DNA from: Nonomuraea spiralis
Lineage (GTDB): Bacteria; Actinomycetota; Actinomycetes; Streptosporangiales; Streptosporangiaceae
NCBI RefSeq assembly: GCF_014648435.1
Contig: NZ_BMRC01000006.1
Span: 186,001 to 250,000, forward strand
Reading direction: 5' to 3'
DNA length: 64,000 bases
Positions 1 to 8,144 of the stretch are shown in pieces. The translations under genes and the position numbers were made by a program. Under the pieces are notes generated by a model. That model saw only the letters and a list, made by a program, of their open reading frames with translations, was not told where the DNA came from and did not search any database. Position 1 is the first letter of the stretch, and the number at the start of each line of letters is the position of its first letter.

Positions 1-612
1 GCAGGACACGACGTGTGCCTCGCGCGCGGCGAAGACCGCGTCGATGCGTTCGGCGGGCCGCGCGGCGGGGAAGGTCAGGCCGTCGCCGGCGGGCGCGGCG
101 GCGTGGCAGTCGGACAGCCGGGCGGCCAGGAAACGCCAGGCCGGCTGGTGCCGCCCCTCGTTGACGTCGGCGCCGACCACGATCGCGGCGCCGTGCGCGG
201 CGGCCGTACGTTCCAGGTGGGACATGGCCTCGCCCGCGTGCCGCAGCCGGGCGGCGTGGTGGAGGTCGAGGTGGAGCGAGCCGACGGCCAGCCGCGCGCC
301 GCCGATCTCGACGACGGCGACGGCGAGCACCCGGCGTTCCAGCCCGGGGAACGCCTTGAGCCGATGGAGCCGCGCTTCCAGCACGCGGGCGCGCGACCCG
401 GCCAGCACGCACACGCCGCCCGCCCGGCCGGGGGTGATCACCCGCAGCCCGCCGGCCTCGGCCAGGGCCCGGCGCCTGGCCCGCCACCGGGCGAACCTGG
501 GGGCCTCCTGGACGCAGACCAGGTCGGCCCGCATCGCGGCGACCACCCGGCGCAGCGCGGGCACGTCGTCCCGCATGCTCCGCACGTTGTACGAGGCGAC
601 CCTGACCAGCAC
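1..612 (-). CDS. Endonuclease/exonuclease/phosphatase family protein (3' end cut by window)
   Basis: About 204 codons are visible, starting at GTG 612 and staying open to the window edge, so the C-terminus is missing. The N-terminus VLVRVASYNVRSM and the following DLVCVQE are the opening beta-strand and the catalytic Glu of the DNase I-like fold; GADVNEG further on fits the GD(F)N metal-binding motif. The substrate (nucleic acid, phosphoinositide or other phosphodiester) cannot be told. It begins 3 bases after the stop of the ROK kinase gene and is probably co-transcribed with it. GTG 612 was chosen because no earlier in-frame start fits between the genes. Confidence 0.75.
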   Translation of the reverse strand, partial: MLVRVASYNVRSMRDDVPALRRVVAAMRADLVCVQEAPRFARWRARRRALAEAGGLRVITPGRAGGVCVLAGSRARVLEARLHRLKAFPGLERRVLAVAVVEIGGARLAVGSLHLDLHHAARLRHAGEAMSHLERTAAAHGAAIVVGADVNEGRHQPAWRFLAARLSDCHAAAPAGDGLTFPAARPAERIDAVFAAREAHVVSC

Positions 613-615
613 GCG

Positions 616-1548
616 CTAACGCCGTCTGGCCAGGTCGGCGGCCCCCACGACACCCGCGGACGCGCCCAGCTCGGCCAGCCGGATCTCGGCGAGCGGCCGG
701 TGGCCGTGGCCGGTGAGCTGCCTGGCGAACACCTCGCGGGCCTCGTCGAGGAACAGGTCGGCGGCCCGCGAGACGCCGCCGCCGACGATGAAGCAGCCGG
801 GATCGAGCACGGCGGCCAGGTCGGCCATGCCCTGCCCGAGCCAGTCGGCCAGGCTGCGGAAGGCGGCCAGCGAGACCTTGTCGCCCAGCCGGGCGGCCTC
901 GGTGACCTCCTCGCCCTCGATCCGGCCGCCGGCCAGGCCGAGCAGGATCTCGGCGCGTTCGGGCTGCCTGGCCGCGATCTCCCTGGCCTCCTTGACCAGG
1001 GCCTGGCCGCTGGCGTACTGCTCCCAGCAGCCGATGTTGCCGCAACCGCACACCCGGCCGTCGGGCACGACCTGCATGTGGCCGAGCTCGGCGCCCATGC
1101 CCCAGCGGCCGCGGTAGAGGGCGCCGTCGATGACGATGCCGCCGCCGATGCCGGTGCCGAGGGTCAGGCACACCACGTGGGACTGGCCGCGTCCGGCGCC
1201 GAACCTGGTCTCGCCCCAGGCCATGGCGTTGGCGTCGTTCTCGATCACGACGGGCAGGCCGACCAGGTCGCTGATCTTCTTCTGCAGCGGCTCCTCGCGC
1301 CAGGCGAGGTTGGGGGCGAAGCGCACGACCGAGCGGGTCTCGTCGACGAACCCGGCCGCGCCGACGCCGACCGCCTCGACGTCCCTGCCCCTGGACAGCT
1401 CACGGACGACGTCCGCCACCGTCTCGGCGACCACGTCGGGCTGGTCGGCCGCGGTCGGCCTCAGGGTGTGTTCGACGATCTCTCCGTTGTCGTCGACCAC
1501 GCCCGCGGCGACCTTGGTACCGCCGATGTCGACACCGATCGTGAGCAT
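616..1548 (-). CDS. glk: ROK-family glucokinase
   Basis: A 310-residue sugar kinase expected to phosphorylate glucose with ATP in the cytoplasm. The N-terminal phosphate-binding DIGGTK lies at residues 7-12, LTLGTGIGGG follows mid-protein, and the ROK zinc signature CGCGNIGCWE is present with its cysteines. There is no N-terminal helix-turn-helix, so this is the kinase rather than the repressor branch of ROK. Length matches actinomycete glucokinases used in glucose metabolism and carbon catabolite repression. It lies 13 bases downstream of the DUF5304-type gene and looks like part of one leftward operon. ROK kinases for mannose or N-acetyl sugars look alike, so glucose specificity is inferred. 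Confidence 0.88.
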   Translation of the reverse strand: MLTIGVDIGGTKVAAGVVDDNGEIVEHTLRPTAADQPDVVAETVADVVRELSRGRDVEAVGVGAAGFVDETRSVVRFAPNLAWREEPLQKKISDLVGLPVVIENDANAMAWGETRFGAGRGQSHVVCLTLGTGIGGGIVIDGALYRGRWGMGAELGHMQVVPDGRVCGCGNIGCWEQYASGQALVKEAREIAARQPERAEILLGLAGGRIEGEEVTEAARLGDKVSLAAFRSLADWLGQGMADLAAVLDPGCFIVGGGVSRAADLFLDEAREVFARQLTGHGHRPLAEIRLAELGASAGVVGAADLARRR

Positions 1549-1561
1549 GCCGCGTGTCTCC

Positions 1562-1957
1562 CTATCCCAGATCTATGTGTTCCACGTCGCCGCGATCGCG
1601 GTCGCGGGTGTCGCGCGGCCCGCGGGGGGCGGGCCTGCTCAGCGCGTCGAACGCCCCGCGTACCGCGGCGAACAGCTCGCCGCCCGCGGCCACCAGGTGC
1701 CCGGTCACGTCGGAGCCCGACTCACGCTGGGCCGCGATCGCCCGGCACACCGGACAGGCGCGGCAGATGTACTCGTCGTGGGGCTCGGACACCGCCTCGC
1801 TCCACACGTCCTTCTCCTTGCGGGCGCCGCCGCCCGTGAAGGAGTTGTAGACGGTCTTGCCGACCTGGCGCGTGGCGCGCCCCTGGATCGTCTCGAACAG
1901 CTTGCGCGCCTCGTCGGCGACGGTGCCGATCGGATCCCTGTCGTTGTTCTCGGTCAT
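1562..1957 (-). CDS. DUF5304-type conserved actinomycete protein
   Basis: A 131-residue soluble protein of unknown function. A central CRACPVC motif puts three cysteines in a short stretch and could bind metal. The C-terminal tail is rich in Arg and Asp (RGPRDTRDRDRGD). I start it at ATG 1957 because GGGAGG sits about 7 bases upstream; an in-frame ATG at 1987 lacks a good ribosome site. It lies between the ArsA-like ATPase and the ROK kinase, a neighbourhood I recall from other actinomycetes. The family name comes from that context and the overall sequence look, so treat it as probable. Confidence 0.7.
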   Translation of the reverse strand: MTENNDRDPIGTVADEARKLFETIQGRATRQVGKTVYNSFTGGGARKEKDVWSEAVSEPHDEYICRACPVCRAIAAQRESGSDVTGHLVAAGGELFAAVRGAFDALSRPAPRGPRDTRDRDRGDVEHIDLG

Positions 1958-1997
1958 CTTGGCCCTCCCTGCGTATGGGTCGCTCATCCTGCTCAAC

Positions 1998-3161
1998 TCA
2001 TTCGGCGGCGGATTCGCTCCCCACACTGAACCGTATTCTCAGCACGCCGCCGCGGAGCGCGGCAGAGCCGATCTTCCTGCGGGCCAGCGCCGCGGGCAGC
2101 GCCAGGATCCTGCGGTACGGGCCGGCGGTGATGATGAGTTCGTCGCCCTTGCGGGCCAGGTCGATGTCGTCGCGGTCGGCGCCCGGCAGCGAGAGCGTCA
2201 GCTCGTCGGCGCTCAGCCGCAGCGGCGGCTCGACGGCCGGGGCCGCGAACGGGTCGGCCGCGCCGTAGAGGGCGGCGCCCACCTCGGCCAGCGCGTGCCG
2301 GCCGACCGGCTCGGCGGGCAGGTAGGGGATGGTGTGCACGGGCAGCGGCGCGAACGACTCCTCGGCCTCGGCCAGCAACCTCGACTGGGCCTCCACCCAG
2401 GTGGCCCGCCACTCGTCGGCGCCCTCGGCGGGGAAGACGCGGTTGGCGACGACCGCGTCGACGCGGTAGCCGTAGAGGTTGAGCGAGGTGAGGGTGCGCC
2501 TGGCCTCGGCGAGCACCACGGCCTCGGGGGTGAGCACGAGCCGCACGGACGCGCTGTCGCCGGTGAGCAGCTCGCGCACCTCCATCAGCCCGCGGTGGAA
2601 ACGTTCGGCGGCGCTCATGACGTCCTCGCCCGGCGCGCTGACCCGGGCCACGCTGCGCACGAACGGCGAGATGACCTTGACCAGTTTGCGGCCGACCGGC
2701 ATGAGCCTGGTGACGTGCCAGTCGAGCGCCTCGGGCAGCGCGAGCAGGCGCAGCGTCTCGGCCGTGGGGGCGCAGTCGATCACGATGACGTCCCAGCCGC
2801 CCTGGCGGGCGTGCTCGCGCAGCTCCAGCAGGGCGATGACCTCCTCCGCGCCGGGCAGCACGGTGATCTCCTCGGAGGTGATCTCGTCGAGGCCCAGCTC
2901 GCTCAGCACGCCCCTGGCGTAGTGCTGCAGCTCGCCCCAGTGGCGTTCCAGGGTCTTCTGCGTGTCGACCTGGTGGAGGTGGAGGCCCGGCGCGATCTCG
3001 CCCGGCTCGACGGCGAGCGCGTCGGCCAGCGAGTGGGCGGTGTCGGTGGAGACGATCAGCGTCTTGAGCCCGCGCTCGGCGGCCAGCGTGGCGGTCGCGG
3101 CGGCGGCGGTGGTCTTGCCCACGCCGCCCTTGCCGGTGAAGAGCAGGACCCGCGGGCTCAC
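1998..3161 (-). CDS. ArsA/Get3-like ATPase with C-terminal HSP20-like domain
   Basis: A 387-residue SIMIBI-class ATPase. The deviant Walker A GKGGVGKTT is at residues 10-18, switch I is STDTAHSLADAL and the Walker B region is VIVIDCAPTAETLRLL. The last 65 or so residues (PPLRLSADELTLSLPGADRD onward) resemble the alpha-crystallin-like domain found at the end of bacterial ArsA homologues. The paired CxxC of the eukaryotic Get3 zinc site is not seen, and no arsenite pump gene lies nearby, so a role in arsenic export is unlikely. GTG 3161 overlaps the upstream SRPBCC stop as GTGA, indicating translational coupling. The client is unknown. Confidence 0.85.
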   Translation of the reverse strand: MSPRVLLFTGKGGVGKTTAAAATATLAAERGLKTLIVSTDTAHSLADALAVEPGEIAPGLHLHQVDTQKTLERHWGELQHYARGVLSELGLDEITSEEITVLPGAEEVIALLELREHARQGGWDVIVIDCAPTAETLRLLALPEALDWHVTRLMPVGRKLVKVISPFVRSVARVSAPGEDVMSAAERFHRGLMEVRELLTGDSASVRLVLTPEAVVLAEARRTLTSLNLYGYRVDAVVANRVFPAEGADEWRATWVEAQSRLLAEAEESFAPLPVHTIPYLPAEPVGRHALAEVGAALYGAADPFAAPAVEPPLRLSADELTLSLPGADRDDIDLARKGDELIITAGPYRRILALPAALARRKIGSAALRGGVLRIRFSVGSESAAE

Positions 3162-3601
3162 CGGGGACGGCCCTCGACGCGCTTCTTCAGTCCCTTCAGC
3201 GCGGTGTCCACGATCACCTTCTCGGCCTTGCGCTTGATCATGCCGATCATGGGCACCGTGAGGTCGACGGTGAGCTCGTACGTCACGTCGGTGCCTCTGC
3301 CCGTCTCGGCGAGCTGGTAACTTCCGCGCAGGTCGCCCACCATCCGGCCCGGCTCGACCACCTGCCAGCGCACGCCCTCGTCGCCCTCCCAGGTGTAGGC
3401 GAGGGTGTAGGTGTCGTTGATCACGCCCGCGTCGAGGACGAACCGCACCTGCTCGGCCCGGCCGTCGGCGCCCGTGGTGACGACCTCGGCGCTCTTGATC
3501 GAACCTGCCCATTCCGGATAGGCGGGGAAGTCGGCGATGACCGCCATGACCTCGGCGCGACCGGCGCCGATGGTGGTGCTCGAAGTGGTGCGATCAGCCA
3601 T
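3158..3601 (-). CDS. SRPBCC (START-like) family protein
   Basis: A 147-residue member of the polyketide cyclase/dehydrase/lipid-transport fold. The opening pattern (ADRTTSSTTIGAGRAEVMAVIADFPAYPEWAGSI is not quoted further here) is the usual beta-strand, two short helices and an YPEW motif, and the end GLKKRVEGRPR forms the long C-terminal helix. These proteins bind hydrophobic ligands in a deep cavity; the ligand is not predictable. Its coding end overlaps the ArsA-like ATPase start by four bases, so the two probably act together. The start ATG has no Shine-Dalgarno; TACGGT lies six bases upstream, which suggests a leaderless message. Confidence 0.82.
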   Translation of the reverse strand: MADRTTSSTTIGAGRAEVMAVIADFPAYPEWAGSIKSAEVVTTGADGRAEQVRFVLDAGVINDTYTLAYTWEGDEGVRWQVVEPGRMVGDLRGSYQLAETGRGTDVTYELTVDLTVPMIGMIKRKAEKVIVDTALKGLKKRVEGRPR

Positions 3602-3607
3602 GCGACC

Positions 3608-3613
3608 ACCGTA
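3608..3613 (-). promoter_or_regulatory. -10 hexamer TACGGT, leaderless start for the SRPBCC operon
   Basis: TACGGT reads leftward and ends six bases before ATG 3601, so transcription should begin at the A of the start codon. No convincing -35 is visible. Confidence 0.5.
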
Positions 3614-3662
3614 ATGCAGAAACCGCCCGTTGCGGCGGAGCGCCGGTCACCGGCCGCCCCGC

Positions 3663-4430
3663 TCACCATTCCAGGACGAACGGCTCACCCCTGCCGCGGA
3701 AGTGGCCGACGTTCACGCACTCGGTACGGCCGACGCGGGCACGGCGGTGGAGGGGCTGGTGCACGTGGCCGAACAGGGCGTAACGCGGCTGGGTACGCCG
3801 GATCGCCGCCAGCGTCGCCTCGCTGCCGCGCTCGAACCGCCGGGCCACGACGTCGTAGAGCAACTCGGGCAGGGCGGGCGGGATGTGGCAGCACAGCACG
3901 TCGACCTCGCCGACCGCCTCGACCTTGGCGGCGTACTCCTCGTCGCCGATCTCGTACGGGGTGCGGTAGGGGGTCTTGAGCCCGCCGCCGACGAACCCGA
4001 AGCGCAGGCCGCCGATCTCCACCACCTGCCCGTCGAGCACCTGGTGGCCGGGCCTGAGGTAGTCGGGCCACAGGCGGGGCAGATCGACGTTGCCGTAGGT
4101 GAGGTAGGCGGGGGTGGGCATGGCGGCGAAGAGGGTGGCGTACTGGGCGCGGACGTTGCGTTCGACGTGCTCGCGGGGGTCGCCGTCGAGGGTGGCCCAC
4201 AGGCGCGCCGACATGGCCCTGGCCTCCTCGAAGCGCTTGGCCGTGCGCAGGGCGATGAACTCGGCGGCCCGCTCCTCGCCGAACAGGTCGGCGAAGATGC
4301 CGTTGGCGTGGTCGTCGTAGTCGATGAAGAGGATCAGGTCGCCCAGGCAGATCAGCGCGTCGGCGCCGTCACCCGCCCTGGCCAGCGCGTCGGCCCTGCC
4401 GTGAACGTCACTCACCACGTGGACCCTCAT
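3663..4430 (-). CDS. Calcineurin-like metallophosphoesterase
   Basis: A 255-residue two-metal phosphoesterase. The metal motifs appear in order: DVHG (residues 8-11), GDLI (29-32), YGNVD (the GNHD block), CCHIPP and GHVH near the C-terminus. Its substrate may be a phosphodiester, nucleotide or phosphoprotein; nothing in the sequence decides. It is a single-gene unit transcribed away from the acyl-CoA ligase. There is no ribosome site; TAGGAT lies exactly six bases before ATG 4430, a strong leaderless signature that also supports this start. Confidence 0.85.
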   Translation of the reverse strand: MRVHVVSDVHGRADALARAGDGADALICLGDLILFIDYDDHANGIFADLFGEERAAEFIALRTAKRFEEARAMSARLWATLDGDPREHVERNVRAQYATLFAAMPTPAYLTYGNVDLPRLWPDYLRPGHQVLDGQVVEIGGLRFGFVGGGLKTPYRTPYEIGDEEYAAKVEAVGEVDVLCCHIPPALPELLYDVVARRFERGSEATLAAIRRTQPRYALFGHVHQPLHRRARVGRTECVNVGHFRGRGEPFVLEW

Positions 4431-4436
4431 GGGGAA

Positions 4437-4442
4437 ATCCTA
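4437..4442 (-). promoter_or_regulatory. -10 hexamer TAGGAT, leaderless start for the metallophosphoesterase
   Basis: TAGGAT, read leftward, is followed by six bases (TTCCCC) and then ATG 4430. This places the transcription start on the start codon. Confidence 0.6.
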
Positions 4443-4558
4443 GGTGGGGCGGCTGCTAGCGTGATGAATGCCCTTCATAACGCTCCCATGACGAAGCTAC
4501 CGGTGCGTAACTTAAGGCGGTAACGTCCAGGCCGTCCCCGAAGAGGAGTTGAAAGTTC

Positions 4559-6304
4559 GTGCGCGAGTACAGCGTCCCCGTCCTGGTCGATGTGCCTGCC
4601 TCAGCGAGCCTGCCCGACACGGTCTTCGACCGGGCCGAGCGGGAGCCCGGCACCGTGATCATGCGCCGCAAGACCGACGGCGGCTGGCCCGTCGTGACCG
4701 CGGGCGAGTTCCGCGACCAGGTGGTCGAGGTGGCCAGGGGGCTCATCGCGGCCGGGATCGAGCACGGCGACCGGGTCGCGCTGATGTCGCGCACGCGCTA
4801 CGAGTGGACGCTGGTCGACTACGCCATCTGGTCCGTGGGCGGGGTCACCGTGCCCATCTACGAGACCTCCTCGGTGGAGCAGGTCCGCTGGATCCTGGCC
4901 GACAGCGAGGCCAAGGCGGCCTTCGTCGAGCTCGACGCGCACGAGGAGACCGTACGCGAGGCGGCGCCGGAGCTGAAGGCGATCTGGCGGGTCGAGGGGC
5001 GGCTGGAGGCCGACGGCGTGCCCGACTCGGCCGTGGAGGAGCGCAGGAAGAAGGTCGTCTCCGCCGACCTGGCCACCGTCGTCTACACCTCGGGCACCAC
5101 CGGCCGTCCCAAGGGCTGCCGGATCACGCACGACAACCTGCTGTTCACCGCGCTCAACGTGCTGCGCGGGCCGCTGGACCGGCTGTTCAGCTCGAAGGAC
5201 CCAGCGGCGCTGCTGTTCCTGCCGCTCGCGCACATCTTCGCGCGGATGATCCAGGTGGTGCTGGTCGAGTCGGGCGCGATCATGGCCCACACCCCGAACA
5301 TGAAGAACGTCGCCCCGGATCTCCAGGACTTCAAGCCCACGTTCCTGCTGGGCGTGCCGCGGGTGTTCGAGAAGGTCTACAACGGCGCCGAGCAGAAGGC
5401 CCTCGCGGGCGGCAAGGGCAAGATCTTCGCCCGTGCCGCCGACGTGGCGGTGGCCTGGAGCAAGGCCGAGAGCTCGGGCGGCGCGCCGCTCGGGCTGCGG
5501 CTGCGCCACGCGCTGTTCGACCGGCTCGTCTACGGCAAGCTGCGCGCGGCCACCGGCGGCCGGCTGTCGGCCGCGGTCTCCGGCGGCTCGGCGCTCGGCG
5601 AGCGGCTCGGCCACTTCTTCAGGGGCGTCGGCATCGAGGTCTTCGAGGGTTACGGCCTGACCGAGACCTCCGCCCCGGTCTCGGTCAACATGCCGGGCGC
5701 CAACAAGATCGGCACGGTCGGCAAGCCGCTGCCCGGCGTCACGATCCGCATCGGCGACGACGGCGAGATCCTGGCCAAGGGCCGTAACGTCTTCCAGGGC
5801 TACTGGAAGAACGACGCGGCCACCGCCGAGGCGGTCGACGCCGACGGCTGGTACCACACCGGCGACGTGGGCGAGCTCGACGCCGACGGCTACCTGCGCA
5901 TCACCGGCCGCAAGAAGGAGATCCTGGTGACGGCCGCGGGCAAGAACGTGGCCCCCGGCCCGCTGGAGGACGCGCTGCGCGCCCACCCGCTGATCTCCCA
6001 GGCCATGATCGTCGGCGAGGGGCGCCCGTTCGTCGGCGCGCTGATCACGCTCGACCCCGAGGCGAGCCCCGCCGGACAGAGCGCGGCCGAGCTGCGTACC
6101 GATCCGGCGGTCCTGGCGCAGATCCAGCAGGCGGTCGACCGGGCCAACGGCACGGTGTCGAAGGCCGAGCAGATCAAGAAGTTCACGATCCTCGACGGCG
6201 ACCTCACCGAGGAGAGCGGCCACCTGACGCCGACGCTCAAGGTCAAGCGCAACCTGGTGATGCGCGACTACGCCAAGGAGATCGAAGAGCTCTACGGCCA
6301 CTGA
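4559..6304 (+). CDS. Long-chain fatty acid--CoA ligase (AMP-forming)
   Basis: A 581-residue adenylate-forming enzyme that activates a fatty acid with ATP and then loads it onto CoA. The AMP-binding P-loop TSGTTGRPKG is at residues 177-186, followed by GYGLTETSAP and the hinge region YHTGDVGELD...GRKKEILVTAAGKNVAP. The form matches the FadD15-like branch common in actinomycetes. Start GTG 4559 follows AGAGGAG at 4542-4548. It is a monocistronic unit divergent from the metallophosphoesterase, with a hairpin after its stop. Chain-length preference cannot be read from the sequence. Confidence 0.9.
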   Translation: MREYSVPVLVDVPASASLPDTVFDRAEREPGTVIMRRKTDGGWPVVTAGEFRDQVVEVARGLIAAGIEHGDRVALMSRTRYEWTLVDYAIWSVGGVTVPIYETSSVEQVRWILADSEAKAAFVELDAHEETVREAAPELKAIWRVEGRLEADGVPDSAVEERRKKVVSADLATVVYTSGTTGRPKGCRITHDNLLFTALNVLRGPLDRLFSSKDPAALLFLPLAHIFARMIQVVLVESGAIMAHTPNMKNVAPDLQDFKPTFLLGVPRVFEKVYNGAEQKALAGGKGKIFARAADVAVAWSKAESSGGAPLGLRLRHALFDRLVYGKLRAATGGRLSAAVSGGSALGERLGHFFRGVGIEVFEGYGLTETSAPVSVNMPGANKIGTVGKPLPGVTIRIGDDGEILAKGRNVFQGYWKNDAATAEAVDADGWYHTGDVGELDADGYLRITGRKKEILVTAAGKNVAPGPLEDALRAHPLISQAMIVGEGRPFVGALITLDPEASPAGQSAAELRTDPAVLAQIQQAVDRANGTVSKAEQIKKFTILDGDLTEESGHLTPTLKVKRNLVMRDYAKEIEELYGH

Positions 6305-6317
6305 CCCGCCGGGTGGC

Positions 6318-6358
6318 GGCTCGGCCGGTCCGCCGTGCTCACGGTGGGGGGCCGAGCC
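6318..6358. terminator. Bidirectional hairpin between convergent genes
   Basis: GGCTCGGCC (6318-6326) pairs perfectly with GGCCGAGCC (6350-6358). It lies just after the ligase stop and overlaps the last codons of the leftward HD gene, so it could end transcription from both sides. The loop is long. Confidence 0.45.
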
Positions 6359-7313
6359 TGGCGCGCAGGCTCCTGACGCCCGCGTGCAGGACGGGAGGCA
6401 CGGTGATGAGGGTGACCACCGCGTCGGCCGGGCTGTTCCGCGCGGCCGCCAGCACCACCCAGGCCAGCAGCAGCGTCAGCGGGGTCCACGTACGCAGCTC
6501 CGACCGCAGGATCCAGCACAGGACCCTGCGCCCGGTGGCCCGGAGCTGCGCGATCGGCAGCGGGGCGGGTGTGGCGCCGGAGGGTGGGCGGCGCAGGGTC
6601 AGTGACAGCGCGGGCAGGGCGCGTACCAGCCCGAACGCGAAGCGGGCGCGGGCCCGGCGGTCCCGCAGCACGTCGAGCTCGCCCAGCCATTCGTCCAGGT
6701 GAGTGTCCCTGTGGGCCCTGGGCAGGAGCAGCGAGCCGAGGGCGAGCACGCGACAGGCCGTGTCCCCGGGCAGGTTGCGGCGGGCGATCGATTCGAGCTC
6801 GGCCGCGACGGCCCGCAGGCCGAGCCGCGCGGCGACCGGGGCGACGACGGCGAGGGTCTGCCGGCTCTTCAGCTCCCGCCTCGCCTGGTCGAGGGGCTGG
6901 AGGGTACGCATGTTGTGCAGCCGGTCGAACACCTTCAGCGCGAGGACGCGGTCGTCGGCCACGTCGAGAACCGCCTGCTCGGGCCCGCGTTCCAGCGCGG
7001 TCATGCCCTCCACCAGGGCCGTCACCTCGTCACCGAACTCCGCGCGGATCAGCCCGGCCTCGCATCCGGTGTCCTCGATCACGTCGTGCAGCAGGGCGGC
7101 GCAGACGACGTCGCAGTCGAGGCCGGCGTCGAGGGCGATCTCCGCCACGGCGACCGGGTGGGTGATGTACGGATCGCCGCTCTTGCGTACCTGACCGGCG
7201 TGGCGGCGGGCGGCGAACTCGTGGGCGCGCCGGATCCTGTCACGCTCGCCGGAGGTGAATCTGGCCGTGAGCCCGGCGCGGAGCCAGGGCGGCGGGGTGG
7301 GCGGGCCGGTCAT
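6339..7313 (-). CDS. Stand-alone RelA/SpoT-type HD hydrolase with C-terminal membrane segments
   Basis: A 324-residue protein whose first 190 residues match the metal-dependent HD domain that removes pyrophosphate from (p)ppGpp. The ligand set is intact: H52, H76-D77, E80-D81 and D130 in FDRLHNMRTL. No synthetase, TGS or ACT domain follows. Instead, the C-terminus carries two hydrophobic segments (about 276-291 and 296-313), so it may be membrane-attached. ATG 7313 overlaps the PadR stop as ATGA, so regulator and hydrolase are translated together. The nucleotide substrate could also be NADPH or another pyrophosphorylated compound, as for MESH1-like enzymes; that is unresolved. Confidence 0.8.
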   Translation of the reverse strand: MTGPPTPPPWLRAGLTARFTSGERDRIRRAHEFAARRHAGQVRKSGDPYITHPVAVAEIALDAGLDCDVVCAALLHDVIEDTGCEAGLIRAEFGDEVTALVEGMTALERGPEQAVLDVADDRVLALKVFDRLHNMRTLQPLDQARRELKSRQTLAVVAPVAARLGLRAVAAELESIARRNLPGDTACRVLALGSLLLPRAHRDTHLDEWLGELDVLRDRRARARFAFGLVRALPALSLTLRRPPSGATPAPLPIAQLRATGRRVLCWILRSELRTWTPLTLLLAWVVLAAARNSPADAVVTLITVPPVLHAGVRSLRARLGPPP

Positions 7314-7636
7314 GTCGTCGCCGTCCGGAGGCTGGGGACCGTACGCGAGCGCTCGGCCTCGTCGAGGGCGGCGCGGGCGCGTACGGCGCCTTCCTCGGTC
7401 AGTACGTAGTAGTGGCGGGCGCGGCGTCCTTCGGGCAGGTGCTCGGCCGGGGACTCCACACGGCGTTCGAGCCAGCCGAACTCGCGCTCCAGCCGGGCCA
7501 GGATCGGGTAGACGGTGCCGGAGTGCTGGCGTGTGAGCTCGCACAGTTCCAGCCCGTAGCGGCGTTCGGCCGGGTCGGCCAGCAGCACGCGCAGCACCAG
7601 CATCGTCGGCAGGGTCATCCGGGGGCGGTCCGCCAT
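7310..7636 (-). CDS. PadR-family transcriptional regulator
   Basis: A 108-residue winged-helix repressor. The helix-turn-helix core runs from MTLPTMLVLRVLLADP through YGLELCELTRQHSGTVYPILARLE, ending with the beta-wing RRARHYYVLTEEG typical of PadR. The usual C-terminal dimer helix is short. I start at ATG 7636 rather than the in-frame ATG 7654 because TAGAGT lies seven bases before 7636, consistent with leaderless expression and incompatible with a start at 7654. The stop overlaps the HD hydrolase start. It probably controls its own operon through the inverted repeat at 7673-7688. Confidence 0.82.
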   Translation of the reverse strand: MADRPRMTLPTMLVLRVLLADPAERRYGLELCELTRQHSGTVYPILARLEREFGWLERRVESPAEHLPEGRRARHYYVLTEEGAVRARAALDEAERSRTVPSLRTATT

Positions 7637-7643
7637 GTGTCGA

Positions 7644-7649
7644 ACTCTA
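7644..7649 (-). promoter_or_regulatory. -10 hexamer TAGAGT for padR
   Basis: TAGAGT, read leftward, ends seven bases before ATG 7636 and implies a leaderless message. Confidence 0.5.
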
Positions 7650-7672
7650 GACATCAGGCACAGAGCGTGACA

Positions 7673-7688
7673 TCACCCCTCAAGGTGA
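7673..7688. promoter_or_regulatory. Candidate PadR operator
   Basis: TCACC and GGTGA form a perfect inverted repeat with a 6-base spacer, upstream of the padR -10 hexamer by about 24 bases. The arms are only 5 bp, so this is tentative. Confidence 0.3.
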
Positions 7689-7713
7689 CACTCGTCTGCC
7701 CCGGCCCCGGATG

Positions 7714-8085
7714 TCAGGCGGCGGCTCCGGCCAGGGTGCCGGCGCGTTCGGTGGCGGTCAGGATCGCGGACAGGGCCTGGCGGGTGGCGGTGAGCTCGGC
7801 GAGCTGCTCGTCCAGGCCGGTGAGCCGGCCGCGGAGCCGGTCGAGCGTGCACGCGTCCAGCACCTCGCCGGAGCCGGAGGCGCACGGGAGCACGTCCTTG
7901 ATCACTCTGGTCGGCAGGCCGGCGGCGAGCAGCGTACGGATGCGCCGGACCACGACGGGCGCGTCCAGGTCGTAGCGCCGGTGGCCGCCCTCGGCCCGGT
8001 ACGAGGTCAGCAGCCCCTGCTCCTCGTAGTAGCGCAGCAGCCGGGGGCTGACCCCGGTCTCCGCGGAGAGCGTGCCGATCTTCAC
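7714..8085 (-). CDS. MerR-family transcriptional regulator
   Basis: A 123-residue regulator with the N-terminal MerR winged helix (MKIGTLSAETGVSPRLLRYYEEQGLL, of which RLLRYYEEQGLL is the diagnostic part) followed by the dimer coiled coil around residues 75-112. A single pair of cysteines lies at CASGS and DACTL near 87-97, where metal- or redox-sensing MerR proteins carry theirs; whether they sense anything is unknown. Start GTG 8085 follows AGGAG. The gene is divergent from an aldo/keto reductase, and a perfect 7-bp inverted repeat lies between them. Confidence 0.88.
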   Translation of the reverse strand: MKIGTLSAETGVSPRLLRYYEEQGLLTSYRAEGGHRRYDLDAPVVVRRIRTLLAAGLPTRVIKDVLPCASGSGEVLDACTLDRLRGRLTGLDEQLAELTATRQALSAILTATERAGTLAGAAA

Positions 8086-8105
8086 GTGATGCTCCTCACA
8101 CCCGC

Positions 8106-8137
8106 TTGCATCTCACATCTATGTGAGCTTCTAGCGT
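8106..8137 (+). promoter_or_regulatory. MerR-type promoter with long spacer (TTGCAT, 20 bp, TAGCGT)
   Basis: TTGCAT (8106-8111) and TAGCGT (8132-8137) are separated by 20 bp, the overlong spacing typical of promoters twisted open by MerR proteins. The -10 ends seven bases before ATG 8145, so the reductase message is probably leaderless. Confidence 0.55.
8112..8127. promoter_or_regulatory. MerR operator: 7-bp inverted repeat
   Basis: CTCACAT and ATGTGAG are perfect inverted arms around CT. They lie inside the spacer between the -35 and -10 of the reductase promoter, the standard MerR operator position. Confidence 0.65.
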
Positions 8138-8144
8138 GACGTCC

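Noticed and set aside
13..1839. 608-codon open frame on the + strand
   Set aside because: It runs opposite the ROK kinase and DUF5304-type genes. The composition is low-complexity Gly/Ala/Arg/Pro typical of antisense frames in GC-rich DNA, and no domain is visible.
1998..3161. Arsenical pump ATPase in an arsenic operon
   Set aside because: No arsB, arsC, arsD or arsR gene is nearby; the SRPBCC and DUF5304-type partners and HSP20-like tail mark a different, widespread family.
4601..6301. 566-codon frame opposite the acyl-CoA ligase
   Set aside because: Antisense shadow of a clear AMP-forming ligase; product is rich in Arg, Gly, Ala and Asp with no motif.
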